From: CAZKUN01 sp964555935
GTDB taxonomy: Bacteria; Armatimonadota; Zipacnadia; Zipacnadales; VGFC01
NCBI GenBank assembly: GCA_964555935.1
Contig: CAZKUN010000403.1
Coordinates: 1 to 5,772 of the forward strand
DNA: 5,772 nucleotides
Direction of reading: 5' to 3'
Shown here piece by piece: positions 5,720 through 5,772 of this stretch (position 1 is the stretch's first letter; each line of letters begins with the position of its first letter). The notes below the pieces were generated by a model. It worked only from the letters and a program-made list of their open reading frames with translations, was not told the origin of the DNA and did not search any database. The translations under genes and the position numbers were made by a program.

Positions 5720-5772
5720 GCCATGAACCCCTCCACATCTTCCCGCCATGCCGCGCCTTCCATCGGTCCGAG
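5716..5772 (-). CDS. Possible C-terminal end of a convergent gene (mostly outside window)
   Basis: Read on the minus strand from the window edge, an open frame gives 18 residues ending WREDVEGFMA and a TAG at 5718-5716. That stop overlaps the TAG (5717-5719) of the second paralogue through the shared tetranucleotide CTAG, a common way for convergent genes to meet. The peptide has an ordinary mixed composition. The competing idea, a plus-strand gene starting at ATG 5723 (MNPSTSSRHAAP), has no ribosome site and a Ser/Pro-rich composition. The visible piece is too short to identify, and chance cannot be excluded. Confidence 0.3.
   Translation of the reverse strand, partial: LGPMEGAAWREDVEGFMA

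Noticed and set aside
4925..5749. 274-codon minus-strand open frame opposite the second paralogue, and a similar one at 4369-5100 opposite the first
   Set aside because: Both mirror the paralogue frames, which are supported by mutual homology, membrane anchors and silent substitutions. The two antisense translations resemble each other only because the sense genes do.

Overview
The window is a GC-rich stretch (roughly 60-65% by eye) with compact bacterial gene packing. Four of the five complete genes have a clear AGGAG/GGAGG/GAGGG-type Shine-Dalgarno site 7-9 nt before the start. The gene content (Gfo/Idh/MocA oxidoreductase, family 10 pectate lyase, secreted CBM-like/LamG protein) resembles environmental polysaccharide degraders such as Planctomycetota, Latescibacterota, Armatimonadota or Hydrogenedentota. 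No single gene fixes the phylum, and no RNA gene, CRISPR array or mobile element is visible.

Layout. Bases 1-276 (+) are the C-terminal end of a Gfo/Idh/MocA-family dehydrogenase. It converges on a three-gene minus-strand cluster, and a strong hairpin (305-329) between them probably terminates both directions. Read 5' to 3' on the minus strand, the cluster is: (i) a cytoplasmic protein with an Ig-like N-terminus and a deacetylase-like domain (4169-3075); (ii) a secreted CBM-like plus LamG/ConA-like protein without an obvious catalytic domain (2968-1769); (iii) a secreted PL10 pectate lyase (1757-360). The last two are tightly coupled: the stop codon of one lies inside the Shine-Dalgarno site of the next. 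Together they look like a small pectin/uronan-targeting unit, with a binding protein and a lyase exported together. The first gene is separated from them by 106 nt containing a GC-only hairpin.

A divergent intergenic region (4170-4347) separates this cluster from a plus-strand tandem pair of paralogues (4348-5043 and 5054-5719, 10 nt apart). Each encodes an N-terminal membrane anchor followed by the same domain, about half identical between copies. Invariant NDCSDF, PGD, RHSPHYPP and HCG blocks occur in the order expected of an NlpC/P60-like cysteine peptidase or amidase. I do not recognise this as a named family; the pair is the best candidate here for something undescribed.

At the right edge a minus-strand reading frame may end in a stop codon that overlaps the stop of the second paralogue through a shared CTAG. 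Only 57 bases of it are visible, so it is tentative.
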